Positions 34,939 to 46,635 of a stretch of 64,000 bases of DNA are shown piece by piece. Each line of letters starts with the position of its first letter. Within the stretch, counting starts at the first letter, position 1. Made by a program: the position numbers and the translations under genes. A model generated the notes under the pieces. It worked only from the letters and a program-made list of their open reading frames with translations. It was not told the DNA's origin and did not search any database. Origin of the DNA: Linepithema humile. Lineage: Eukaryota > Arthropoda > Insecta > Hymenoptera > Formicidae. The stretch is taken from positions 12,845,501-12,909,500 of the forward strand of contig NC_090129.1 of assembly GCF_040581485.1 (NCBI RefSeq), in the 5' to 3' direction.

Positions 34939-37173
34939 AATAAAATCTTTGATAAATATTATAAGATTGCACTCTTTAAATAAAATATTTTTTAAATTTT
35001 TATTAATTATTTTATTTTACTAACATTATTAGGATCGCAATCCATTCCATAATATCCATTTTCTTACATATTTTTAAGACAAGTTTTTTTAAGACAAGTA
35101 TTTTTAAGACAGTCTTATCTTTAATACATTTTATTTACTCATCTATATCTCTTACTATATCTCATCATTTTTCATTATCAAATACTGACATAATAATATT
35201 TATTGTTTACATTAATTTTGTATCACTAATACATTTAGATAACAATTTTACTAATAATAGTTAATATCGAAGAATATATTTTAAAAACAATGTGGAAATA
35301 ATAATTTTCTATTAGCTCTTATTTAATTTATTGAATGTCTGTCTTAACACAATTTTTTATTATTATTATTATTACCATATAATTTAAAAAGACTAAGTAA
35401 TTTTTTAATATAAATTTATGAATTTATTATAAAACATATCCACAGTAATAATTTCGTTTCAAAATAATTAAAGTCCAAAAAACATTAACATATTAAACTA
35501 TTCAAATACCTCAATAAATATTCATCTTATACCTTCAAAAAATAGTTATTTCATATTCCACCATAACAATTAATGCTAATCTTCTAAAATATATTCAAAA
35601 TTAAAAGCTGAAACAAATTCTGCCACAAATAAATTCTAATTTAAAACATCAAAAATATGTACTATTAATAATATCAATACTATATATAAATACTAAATAT
35701 CTATCAGAAAGAAAGAAAAGGAATCAAAATAAGGATATATTGGATACAGATCAGAGGTTCCGAAATAATAATACAAATACCCAGCTTGGCAAAAAAATGA
35801 TTTTTAAAGAAATTGCGCTACTTAGAATATAATCAGAAGAAATAAAAAACTTAATAAATTTTTTTTGCGAAGCCGGGCATTAGTCTCATGTAAAGTTTGT
35901 GGACAAAATGTTTATTTAGTTTACTGTAACATTAACATGTTTTCATTTATGCTGTAATATGAAAATTTATATTATTTGGAAAGAACATTTTTTTTAAACA
36001 AGAAGGCCATTGTTTTACATGTATGTACACATATTTATTTATATTGAGCAGAATTAAACTTTTGAACGTAGAACTTATTTTCAAAAAATGTTTGAAAGGA
36101 TAAAAATGATGTTTTAATATAAAAAAGAAATTTTATTTATTTTTACTTATATTGCCGTTAATGAGCATGACGTAAAGACCGCAATCACAGTTGAAATAAT
36201 TGCATAAATCTTAGACTAACAGGTCTTATCACGGGGAAATCTACGATGTAGGTTTCCTTCTTTTAACTGAAAGTATCAGTTATATTTTTGACGTCTTTTC
36301 TTCTATATTTATGTCTCAGGACGTCTGTTTTATTGCGAGTGATTTATAAAAATCACAATCTTACTTGATTAGATTTTGTTATTCTGTGTATATCTGTGTG
36401 TATGATACGCATGTGTACCTTATTTTTTAATTGTAGAATACCAAGTGGCAATATATTATTTGCTTACTTAATAAACATATTACAGAATTAAGATACTTCC
36501 TAAAATCATTATTGCATTTTGCATCTTATTTCGTATCATTGGTAACAAGAAAATACATGATTTTACAATTTCGTAGCATGACCATATTAAGACTCATTAT
36601 TAATTCCGTGATAAGACCTGCTAGTCTACGATTTATGCAATTATTTCAACTGTGAATGCGATCTTCTACATGAAATTGAAAAAATCATGTTTCTTTTTCT
36701 TATTACTAAAAAGTCATACTCGCTGCAAAGTAACAATTTGCTAACATTTACAACAATCGAGAAATTATGAATATTATGATGCAATATAGCAAAAGTATTT
36801 CCATAATAAAGAAACGATAAGATGCAACGGAACAATAATAAATTAAAGGAAGTATATATCCTTAATATTGTTATACAATTAATACGTAAAAAATGTTTAA
36901 ATTTCTTATTTATAAAAAATTTTCTGCGTTCTACATTGTACTGCTTTGTATTGCTTACCTTTGTTCGCTAATATATTGCTACCTTTTATTTCAACTTTTA
37001 ACTTTTTATATTGCACTCAATTATTATTTCTTTTATTTTTCCGTTATACATATGATGTTTTTCTTTACTCATATTCTCTTTGTATTTTCTTGAAGAATGG
37101 TGCTCAAAATTAACTTCTTTCTGGCTTTCATGCTACAATCATGTTTTCATTTCTTATTTGTTCAATAAATTAT
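34615..37173. other. AT-rich left interior of the P-type element with an inverted repeat
   Basis: No gene recognised. A (CA)n tract lies at 34903-34935. Diverged inverted repeats at 36177-36235 and 36606-36663 (GTTGAAATAATTGCATAAATC, split here as GTTGAAATAATTG and CATAAATC) enclose about 370 bases, probably a MITE. Frames at 36641-37093 are low-complexity. Confidence 0.5.
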
Positions 37174-40100
37174 TCATTTTTCTGGGATTTTTTTTATATT
37201 CCCTCTTTTTGTAGCACGATTGTTATATCTCGTGCGTGAGTACAATTTAACTTTGATCATGTATTTCAACGCTTGCAGCCGATGATTGTAGCATGCATTA
37301 TTTTTATCTAGCCATTCAGAATATTTTTTATTTGTTGCATTTATACATGCATTTGTTATTTTATCTAAAATTTGTTTAGACGCCCAATAATGTTGCCATA
37401 TATGATTGAATGTCATTAATTGTATTTGAACTATTTTTATAAACAAATCTGTCGGTCGTACTAATTTCGTTACTCTAGGAGCATTTTCGTCTGCGTTTGG
37501 ATATTCTCGAAATTCTATATACATTTCATTTTCCGTAGCATTATCCATTGGCGTTTTCATCATACAATTACGGCAATTGTCGCACTTGGTTTTTGCAAAA
37601 TTTCGTCGTGCTATATATCCAGCAAAAAATGTAATAGCATTTTCATCATATATATTAAGTGTATCATCTTCTTCTCCATCTTCCATATTATCATATTCTT
37701 CAAAAATTTGTATATCCTCCATAAATGATTCGTCTTCGGAATTAACATCACATTGCACAACGGTATGACTTGCGTTTAATGAATTTTCTAATTTTTTAAC
37801 TAGATGAGTCGGTGAATTAATTAGTAATTCAGCTTCTGGGCATTGAACATTGCCTTTATCGCTTATTGTGGGGATGTATCCCGTAGATATTATATGTCTC
37901 AAAGAGAGTCGAACCATTCTTGCTGTAGGATTGGGATTAAATCCTCCACGTTGTCTTAATTTAGAGAATAAATGTTCGACTGAGTCTTGATTACATAATC
38001 CTGTAGCTAGTTCAAATTCTTCATAGCGTCTTGTAATTTCTTTGTATAATCCAAGAATAGCTTGTACAGTTAAATTGAAGCCTTTCAAACAAGGAATTGT
38101 CGATAATCTGTCTGGCGATATAGACCATCTTGAGCATCATTCGACAAAATCTGTTAATAACATTTCTATATCAGGATTTTTGGAGGACAATGGTCGTTTT
38201 CCACCATATATGATTTTAAGACTGTAAGAATTGCAAGCATCTATAACTTTATTCAGATTTTCTGTAAAATCAGCCGTTGCATCCCATGTATTTGTTTGTA
38301 ACAGTTTTCCATGTCCAGCAGTTCTTATTGCGGCTGCAAACGTATGACTGAATAATTGGAAAGCTCTTTTGACATTCATCGTTTCGAAAGTATTGGGATG
38401 AATATGTGCTTCCGTAATATGAGATAATAAATTAGAACCTCCTTTAGTAGCGTCATCAATAGACCATGTCAATTCAAAATCGGAAAATGATGCGATTATT
38501 TTTCCATCGCGATACAGATGTTTGTGTTTTCTCAGCAAACTCGCCAATCTTTTCACTAAATGTGGAAAATCAAACGATGCATAATATTTCTTTCCATTAT
38601 GTATAAAAAATGGTTTATCCGAATGCACGCCAAGTTTTACATAAGCACTCTGGTTACTTGAGCCTTGATCGCATGTTACGAATTGCACATCAGCGCCCGT
38701 TTTACTCAATCTATCTAAACATTCTTTTAATAAAAATATAATTTCTTTGGCTTTCATACCTGTGCCAGCAAGGAAATATGCTAATGGTTGACGCCATGAA
38801 TGACGCGCGTTAATGCTGTCCAAACAAAATACAAATACGTGTTTTGCAATCTCATTTTTTTTTCCTAGAGGTCCTAAATCAACAAGCCCTTCTATTTCAT
38901 CCAATTTTAGTGAATATTCTTCATATGACTTAATCGTCATTTCGTCCCATTTCAAAGCGCATAATCTTTCTTCCACAGGTAGTTTGGAAATTTTCTCTTG
39001 TAATTTACGAAATATAAATTCGCAAAATCCTGGCATCATATTATATTCTTCGTGCCATCTTTGAATTGTTCGTTCACCAGGAAAATTGCAACCTGCCTTT
39101 CGTAAACCACGCAGTGCAGAAGCTGAATAATAATAAAGTTGCTGTGATATATTTTTTTCCTCTTCCGTATATGATGCATTTGGCGTATGTAATTGCAAAT
39201 TTATCATTGCCTTCGCAACGGGATGTAATTTATTCTTATCCATCAATTCTTGTATAATCTTTTTATTACTTTTCTTATTAGTATTATTGCGCTTTTTGGG
39301 TATTCGTCGAATGTATCTTTGTAAACGGAATTTTAACGTTTTTACCGTTCGACGCAGACGAATATTTTCATTTTTTAAAGAATTAATTATCATTTGTAAG
39401 TCATTGTCTTCATTTCTTATTTTTTTATTTGTACTTATTTCTATTCCATTTTCATTCATGTTTTCATTTTCTTTTTCATTAGTTTGCGCTGATCTTTTTT
39501 CGCAGATTGGCGGTTCTAACTCTAACCATTCCATAGCATCCTCTTCCGATGTCATTTGAAAATCTAATTGCGGTGACCGATAGGTTCTCAATGGTGGCCA
39601 TTGAAATAATTGTTTCATCGTTTCATCGTTTCCATCGTTTTCAATATTTTCGAATGTTATTGGCCTTATTGTGTTTTCACATTTTTCTTGTGCTCCCGTT
39701 ATATTAATTATATTTGCAGAATTTCTTGTTGTGTTAACAGTCATCGCAATAGGCATGCTCTCCATGTCTACATCTTCATTGCTTTCCTTTGGCGAGGCAA
39801 TATTTCTGAAAGGAAGAGGTACTGAACCGCGTTTTAATACTTTCTTACCTTCCCTTTCTATAAAGGAATCTTCACTGAAGTGATCTGCACACAAACCGGC
39901 ACGACGGATTGAACTCGCAGACCATTTGTTTAATTTAGTATTTCCTGAAACAGAATCAATGCAAACGATTATTTATAAATCTTTCGAAAGAAAGAAAAAG
40001 ATAAAATGTTAAGGAGAAAATTTTGCGATGACTGAAAAATTGTCTGGGTTTGTTTGATCTAACATTACTTTTAAAGAGTTATTCTACTTTGATTAGCCTG

Positions 40101-41448
40101 AAAAGTATTGATTTTTTGAACATACATTACGGAAAAAATAAAATTTCAATTTATTTCAAATTTGACATATTTTTAGAATACATATTAAAATAAATATAAT
40201 TTCTAAAATAAATTTTTTTAGAAAAACCTCACTTCATACGATTTATGATAACTCATTACAATATCAATATTTTGTTAACAATAAAATGTTATAACATTTT
40301 ACACATGCGTACTTTAATATGTATTCAAACAATGAGCCAAGTTTTAAATAAATTGCATTTTTATTTTTTCCACAATTTAAGTTTAAAGAAACAATACTTT
40401 TCAGGCTGTCAATTCATTTCATTGTAAATTTTAATTTTAATACTTTAATACACAATTTTAATACTTTATACGAATAACATGTGTAATTTGAACAAAAATC
40501 ACAATTGTAAAACGTATTTGTACGCGTTTCATTAATGATGTTATGTTCAAAAGTATTATAATGCTTGTTTTATTATTCGAAAAATGAATGCACACACATA
40601 CAAGTCTTGAATAATTTTCAGATACAAAAAAAATTACTTGTTAAGATTACATTACATTATTTTATTTACACAATATTTACATATTATATTTACAAGATGA
40701 CTTTGTGTGCTCTCTTTCGCAGATTATTATTGGAAATCTCGACTTTAATTGCATCGCAGGTTTCACATAAATTATCAGTTAAAAAGCCTCATACCCGATA
40801 TCTAATAGACCAAAATTAAAAGAAGCCATAAAAGTTAATCAAAAACATAGATTACTGATAATTTAAAACTCATAATTTAAAAGATGTTTTTTTTAAAATA
40901 TTTTTTGATTTTGTAACAAATAGATTTGTAACGAAATCACTTGCTTTTACGTGAGAATTTCACGACAAATATAATTTCCATTTTTATTGAAACAGCACTA
41001 TATAGATATATAAAAAATTACTATATACAGTAAGTATAAGTTAAATTAAAATCAGTGACAGACATCTCGTATAAGGTGACATCGTACTGTCACCTTATAA
41101 GCTGATAAAATAGTATTACTGTGTTTCGAATTATAGTCTCCTTTAATTTTTCATGTTTTCATATTTTCCTACAATTATAGCGCGTAACTTTTACAGCGCA
41201 TTTTATCTTTATAAGATTTTTAAACATGAAAATTTCTCTTACAAATATAATGTTCCAAATAAATGTACACACTATATAAAAATAAATACAAAAAATGTAA
41301 GAAACTTACCGCTATTGCATATCCATAGTTTCAGTCTTGCATCCGTGCTCGATGGAAAACGAAATAAATGCGCACCCGTGGAAAATCGATCATTGTGGCA
41401 ATATCTATACGCGCACTTATCATACACATTTATTTTTTCACGATTCAT
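37174..41448 (-). pseudogene. P-element-type transposase with THAP domain, two exons, one nonsense codon
   Basis: Exon 1 (41310-41448) starts MNREKINVYDKCAYRYC and ends in a GTAAGT donor. Exon 2 follows a TTTCAG acceptor at 39944, and the phase matches. Together they build a THAP zinc finger (C12, C17, C65, H68; LFRFPSS, AGLCADHF, SVPLPF). A coiled basic region and then the RNase H-like core follow: LKWDEMTIKSYEEYSL, FVTCDQGSSNQSAYVK, NTWDATADFTENLNKV. A TGA at 38137-38139 stops the protein after about 648 residues, replacing a Trp I expect from the family (FVE then CSRWSISPDRLS). Past it the same frame continues 320 codons with CLKGFNLTVQAIL and NQDSVEHLFSKLRQRGG, which holds the expected catalytic Glu. 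Without readthrough it should be inactive. Total is about 969 codons, near THAP9 length. The intron (39945-41309) holds no gene. Confidence 0.88.
41070..41099. repeat. Short perfect hairpin upstream of the P transposase exon 2
   Basis: TATAAGGTGACA and its complement with a 6-base loop, in the intron. It may be a tiny MITE remnant. Function unknown. Confidence 0.6.
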
Positions 41449-42330
41449 CGTAGTTTTTATTGTTTTCCGTTAATATATTAATATTTATATTATTACTATA
41501 TTATATACTTTATTATAATAAAAATTTTTATTCGTGCTTGTAAAAAATATTTTTTATTTAAAAGCAACTTTCCTATCTATGTATAAAGTTTGATTACTAA
41601 ATATGCAATAAGAATACTAAACTGAAAAATGTGGTAATAATAAACAAGAAAAATAAATAAAAATTAAAATTATTAAAACCACTCTCCAGAAATAAAATAA
41701 TAAAAATATTTAAACTAATAAAGTGAATTAGCTTAAACTATACGTATTACAAGTACTAATTAAACATAAAATAAAATAAGATTAGAAAAATGAAAAATAT
41801 GGTAATAAAAACAAAAACGAGAAAAAAAATTAAAGGTTTTTAATACCACTAAAGAAATAAAAAAAAACGTATATTTACTATGCAAATGCATAGAATTATT
41901 AATTAGCCGATTATCAATAGTGTAACAATATCATGAATTGATATCAGCTAATTTAATTGAGACAGTGTCTTCGATAATAAAGAATCGAATAAGTTTTTAT
42001 CACCGAATATTTTATCAGCAATTACACGATTACGTGTAGAATAATTACGCACAGAATCGCAGCGAATCGTACAAGCTGTAGCAAATGCCTCAAATGGAAA
42101 GACACTTTCGATTATTGTCATCTATTGCCTCGTAAAATGAGAATGTAAGGAAAAAAAGAGAAGAAAAAACAAAACAAATAGAGACGGACATAAAGGCGCA
42201 GAGATGAGCATAGAGATACGCGCATCGATCTAGCCCATGTTGCGATCGATGGGAGGAGCCACTCAAAGAGGGGAAAAGAAGGGGTAGCGACCACGCGACA
42301 CGGGATCAGTTTAGATTTGGTCAGCGTGAG
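41449..42330. other. Shared upstream region between the two P-element genes
   Basis: About 880 AT-rich bases separate the divergent starts of the THAP transposase (minus) and the Thr/Ala frame (plus), so this interval may hold both promoters. The last 120 bases (42230-42330) are GC-rich, with GATCAGTTTAGATTTGG just upstream of the plus-strand ATG. No coding recognised. Confidence 0.35.
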
Positions 42331-43624
42331 ATGGATACAACAGTAAGTAAAAATATAATTATATAATTATTATTAGAAGTTAATGCGTGATTAATCACAC
42401 GAAATGTCTGTTCCTCGTTTTAAGATGTTTATGAGTGTGTGATTTTTTTGTGTGTGCATTATTTGTCACACTGGTTAGAAGTATGATGAATGATGTATGA
42501 TGTATGATATGTGTTCACGTATTAACTTCTAACAATGTTATAAAATTGGCATAGTAAAGTATTTTTTAACAATTTTTCTTTTTCAGCTAGCATCGACAGT
42601 ACTGACGACGGCGCCGACGATGACAACGACGGCGCCGACGATGACAACGGCGCCGACGACGATAACGACGGCGTCGACATTGACATCGACATCGACATCG
42701 ACAGCACCGATGGCAACGGCGGCGATGGACACGGCATCGACAGCACCGACGGCAACGACGACTTCGGCGGCGCCGATGGACACGGCAACGACGACTTCGG
42801 CGGCGCCGATGGACACGGCAACGACGATTTCGGCGGCGCCGATGGACACGGCAACGACGACGTCGGCGGCGACACCGATGGCAACGGCGATGTCGACAAA
42901 TATTACATTAAATGTAAGTACAAATTTTGTATTACATATTTAACAAATATTTTACTCTTTATGTTGATATGTTTGTCTTATTAATAATTAATATTTCAGA
43001 TGGAACAATTGGGACAACTAATAGCGGCTGTTACGGCCAGTGCTGCCAGTCGGGCCGGGTAGCCCCTCCAACGGCTAGGCCGCGCGCACGGTAACCATGG
43101 TAACCACAGTAACGTGTTGTGGGTGCAGTTTTGGCACAATCCCAGTGAACAGACAGATACTGGTAAGGTTTTTGGCAGTTTTCCTTACCCTTGCAACAAA
43201 TGTTGTTATTCTTAATAATTTCTGCCAAATAAAGTATTTCTTTATAATTATACAAGAATGTTTTTTTACAATTATTCTCATCCTATTCCTTTTTTTAAAT
43301 AATTATTTTTATCCTATCTTATTCTTCATAAATTTAGTCTTCAATCTGTGTTATCAAAAAAATCAAAATTTAGATTTATATTTACTGGGATCCGCACGCT
43401 TACAATACGTTACTGGGCATAGCCTGGTTTTTGGAAGGGACTGGAGGGGCAACCCGGCCCGACTGGCAGCACTGGTTACGGCCGCAAGAGGACGAGGAAG
43501 AGGAGGAAGAGGAGAAAGAGGAGGAAGAAGAGGAAGAGGAACAAGAGGAGGAAGAGGAAGAGGCCGAGGCAGAGGAAGAGGAGGAGGGAAACAAATAAAC
43601 TATAATTTTTATACAACTAATTAA
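42331..43624 (+). CDS. Spliced low-complexity protein: Thr/Ala repeats and Arg/Gly tail, unknown function
   Basis: Exon 1 (42331-42342) codes MDTT and ends in GTAAGT. Exon 2 (42587-42913, after TTTTTCAG) codes 109 residues almost all Thr, Ala, Ser, Met, Pro and Asp, and ends in GTAAGT in phase. Exon 3 (from 43000, after TTTCAG) codes MEQLGQLIAAVTASAASRAG and then meets TAG at 43060. From about 43024 to 43485 an inverted-repeat insertion interrupts it. Beyond that, RGRGGRGERGGRRGRG runs to a stop at 43622-43624. I infer an original product with an RGG-type nucleic-acid-binding tail. There is no hydrophobic segment or known domain. Its position inside the P-type element suggests an accessory protein. 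Confidence 0.5.
42757..42890 (+). repeat. 33-bp tandem repeats coding Ser-Ala-Ala-Pro-Met-Asp-Thr-Ala-Thr-Thr
   Basis: Four copies (the last diverged) of a 33-base unit around TCGGCGGCGCCGATGGACAC. The period is a multiple of three, so the reading frame is kept. Confidence 0.9.
43024..43485. repeat. Inverted-repeat insertion (about 460 bp) in the Thr/Ala-Arg/Gly gene
   Basis: GCGGCTGTTACGGCCAGTG, CTGCCAGTCGGGCCGGGT and CCCCTCCA at 43024-43072 are mirrored at 43441-43485 with small changes. The loop is AT-rich. It separates exon 3 from the Arg/Gly-coding tract. The target duplication was not clear. Confidence 0.75.
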
Positions 43625-43754
43625 TTTTGTCATAAAATTATATAATATATATATATATATATATAAAATAAAAAGAATATTAAAAAAATTTCAATTTCAA
43701 TGTACAAATCCTTTAATACACACACACACAGGCCGCTTATCAGCCTATACGAGC

Positions 43755-44538
43755 GAAACAATCATAAGAGCGAGTGAGATAAAAATAGTAGCGTGCAAAG
43801 AAGCTCGAGGATCTGGCTATTCATTGTACGCTGCTATTTCCCTCTCGCTCGCTCCCATCATCGTCTCGCTCGCTCCTGCTATTGTCTCGCTCGCACTCAT
43901 CATCGTCTCGCTCGCTCCTGCTATCGTCTAAGCTGGCCGGAGAATCGTGAGCGAGACCGCGAGTGAAGAGCGAGCAAGATGACCTATCATCAAAGAAGAG
44001 TTCCGAACTCTCTTACAATGGACTTCCCCATCCCTCAAGTCACGAATGTAAACATTTTATAAAGTGAAAAGTAAAACCTTTATTTCGCATTTTATCGGTT
44101 TGAAAATAATTTTTATGAATTAATAAGAATTTTGCGATTAAAATGACATCAAACACGACATAAATCAGATAATTTTTAACTATACTTAACAAAAAATTAA
44201 TTAATAAAAGCATTATTTGATTAAATCTGTGCCTGATTGCTTCAACGTTTGATACTTTTGTTCTTATTTACAATTTATTACAAATAAAGCTTTAACATAA
44301 AAATAAATAATGAATGTGCATGTGTTTAGACTAAAAATTTATTTTATATACATTATATATACATCAATGTGCACATTACTCTGTATTATCGATCTTTCGT
44401 GGACATAGCACGGAACGAAACCAAAAATTGTGCACATGGCTACGTAGTTCCAATGTCCACATTTTAGGTCCACAGGTGGCGTATCGCTTTCGCGGATCAC
44501 GTAAAACCTGGCCGTGGCGTCTCTCAGGCTTCTCTCTG
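43755..44538 (-). repeat. Right 784-bp terminal inverted repeat of the P-type element
   Basis: Complement of 33831-34614 in every sampled block, with the same four 21-bp repeats (43845-43928) and the same unassigned frame on the minus strand (44339-44617). Followed by the duplicated GTAATGT. Confidence 0.9.
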
Positions 44539-44760
44539 GTAATGTCTTAAGTATGCTTAAAACTAGTTTAAATTCATAATCAAATAAGACAGTCTTATTT
44601 GTATCAAATAAGCTCATGTTCAGAGAAAGTAAGGTTATATTTTTAAGTCAACATCGTACATTACTTAAGATAATTTTATTTTTGTAAGTAGTTAATAACC
44701 TACTAATATATTTTATTAATAACCTACTAATAATCTAAATATATTATAAATAGAGAGATA

Positions 44761-46179
44761 ATGGAAGAAATTAACGATATAGAAGACATCGAAGATGATT
44801 TTGAAAATGTGGAACGTGTACGAAAACGATATATTCGCGATGGACAAAACCCTTTTGAATTCTACAATAATTTGCAATTTAAGAAACGCTATAGATTTAA
44901 TAAAGATTCTGTTCTGTATGGTATATTACCAAAAATTGAAGAAGGATTACAAAAAATTAATAATCGTGGTCTGCCGATTCCACCAGTAATGCAACTGTTG
45001 ATATGCTTGAGATATTACGCAACTGCAAGTTTTCAGGTATTTCCAATTAGAATATATTTATTAATATTCTACATTTTATTGTTATTAATAATTAATAAAA
45101 TAATAAAATAATTATATATATATTTAATATTTTCAGCTTTTTCTCGGTGATACAATGACTGTTTCACAACCAACAACATCAAGAATAGTTTTTCGTGTAA
45201 GTTTATTAGTTGCCAGCTTGCTGAAGGAATATATAAAAATGCCACGGAATTCAGAAATACAAAATGAAAATTGGCAGTTATTTAATAATCTTGGAAAAGG
45301 GAATGGAGCTATTGGTCTTCCTGATGTGGATGGAGCTATTGATTGTACTCACATAAGATTGGTGGATACAAGATTTCAAAATGTAAATGAAATTTACAGA
45401 AATAGAAAAGGATATTTTTCACTTAACGTGCAAGTATGTATTATTATTCTTGTTTATTTTTAATAACTATTTTTTTAATGAATAACATATGTATTTATAT
45501 ACTGTTGTTGGGCCTAAGATTTAAGGAATTTTTGGACATTGTACCAGAGTGGCCTGGTAGCGCACATGACAGTCGAATTTTTCAAAATTTTTTATTATAT
45601 ATACGATACATGGAAAATCAGTTTGATGGTATACTTGTTAGTGATAGAGGATATCCATGTTTATCATTTTTGATGACGCCAATACCAAATCCTAGAACCG
45701 ATGAAGAAATAAGGTTGAAATTTTCTTTCTCTATTTCTTAATAGTAAAAAATATTTATAATTAAATTGTATTAATTGTATTGAAAAATTGTTATATTGTA
45801 TTAAAAAATTGTAATTGAACTAAAAAATGTAAATAATTAATGGATAAAAAAATTAGTGTATTATAAATTATTTTATTATTGTAGTTACAATAACATGCAG
45901 AGCAGAACAAGACTAATAGTGAAAAGAACTTACGACGTATGGAAAAGACGATTTCCCTGTTTATCACGAGGACTAACAACAAAACTAATTACTTCTACAA
46001 CAATTGTTGTAGCATGCGCTGTATTACATAATATGTCATTAATTTTTAATGATGTGTTACCGGAAGATAATGATGAATTCCATGAAAATGAAGAAGAAGT
46101 ACCTGTACGTGAACCTAATAATGGAACGTTAGATGGATTTGCTACTCGCGAAGCATTAATTGCTCGTATGTTTCATTAA
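44761..46179 (+). CDS. HARBI1-like: PIF/Harbinger transposase (HARBI1-like), four exons
   Basis: Chained exons 44761-45036, 45137-45433, 45526-45713 and 45885-46179 give about 351 residues, close to HARBI1. Phases match at all junctions. Motifs: FLGDTMTVSQPTTSRIV, GAIDCTHIRL (first Asp), GSAHDSRIF, ILVSDRGYPCLSFLMTP (second Asp), EEIRSYNNMQSRTR (Glu) and VWKRRFPCLSRGL. It cuts and pastes the element in the nucleus with the Myb-like partner encoded on the opposite strand. One weak point is exon 3: the canonical acceptor seems lost, and remnants VVGP lie out of frame just upstream (45500-45520). The usable AG at 45524-45525 drops about seven family residues before EFLDIVPEWPG. It may be intact with a small deletion, or recently inactivated. 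Confidence 0.85.
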
Positions 46180-46635
46180 AATTATATATGTATATCTATA
46201 TATTAATAAGATATTGTTGTATAAAGTAAATATAAAAATAAAAGTACGAAATAATTATTATTGTATTTATTACGTTTTATTTATTCATAACATAATAACA
46301 AAGCATACAGGTACATTGGCTATAACTTTTATAAATAAAATAAAATACTTTATCTTTTCTAAACGCTTTGTTCTAATGAATAACAGTAAATATAATTTCA
46401 ATTAAATTTTAAAAATAATACTGAATTATTATAATAGTAATACATAAAACAAAAAAAATTCTTATTGTAATAGAACGACAGCCATAGTAATAAAATAAAT
46501 TATTCTTTGGTAATACTATTATAATAATAATACATAAAACAAGAAATTCTTATTATAATAGAATGACAGCCATAGTAATAAAACTAAAATAAATTATTCT
46601 TTGGTAGTACTCACTATCAAACTAAAAAAAGAAGA

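Larger units (their letters stand above)
33831..44538. mobile_element. 10.7-kb P-superfamily element with 784-bp terminal inverted repeats
   Basis: Both ends read CAGAGAGAAGCCTGAGAG inward (paired positions sum to 78369, no indel seen). GTAATGT is duplicated at 33824-33830 and 44539-44545. Interior: a THAP/P transposase (minus, 37174-41448) and a spliced second frame (plus, 42331-43624). CA-starting ends with a 7- or 8-bp duplication fit P-superfamily elements, whose transposase is present, but TIRs this long and the second gene are unusual. It sits in a Harbinger element, so it is younger. Alternatively the P gene could be a passenger inside a TIR element of another superfamily. Confidence 0.75.

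Noticed and set aside
36893..37093. Hydrophobic 66-codon frame resembling a membrane protein
   Set aside because: AT-rich DNA gives Phe/Leu/Ile-rich open frames by chance; no family or splice support.
42522..42899. Ser/Pro-rich minus-strand frames across 42.5-42.9 kb
   Set aside because: Antisense of the GC-rich 33-bp repeats; the plus-strand frame has matching splice sites on both sides and is preferred.
43097..43624. 175-codon frame joining an AT-rich stretch to the Arg/Gly tract
   Set aside because: The first two thirds lie in an inverted-repeat insertion and give Phe/Leu/Ile-rich nonsense; only the Arg/Gly end is likely to be coding.
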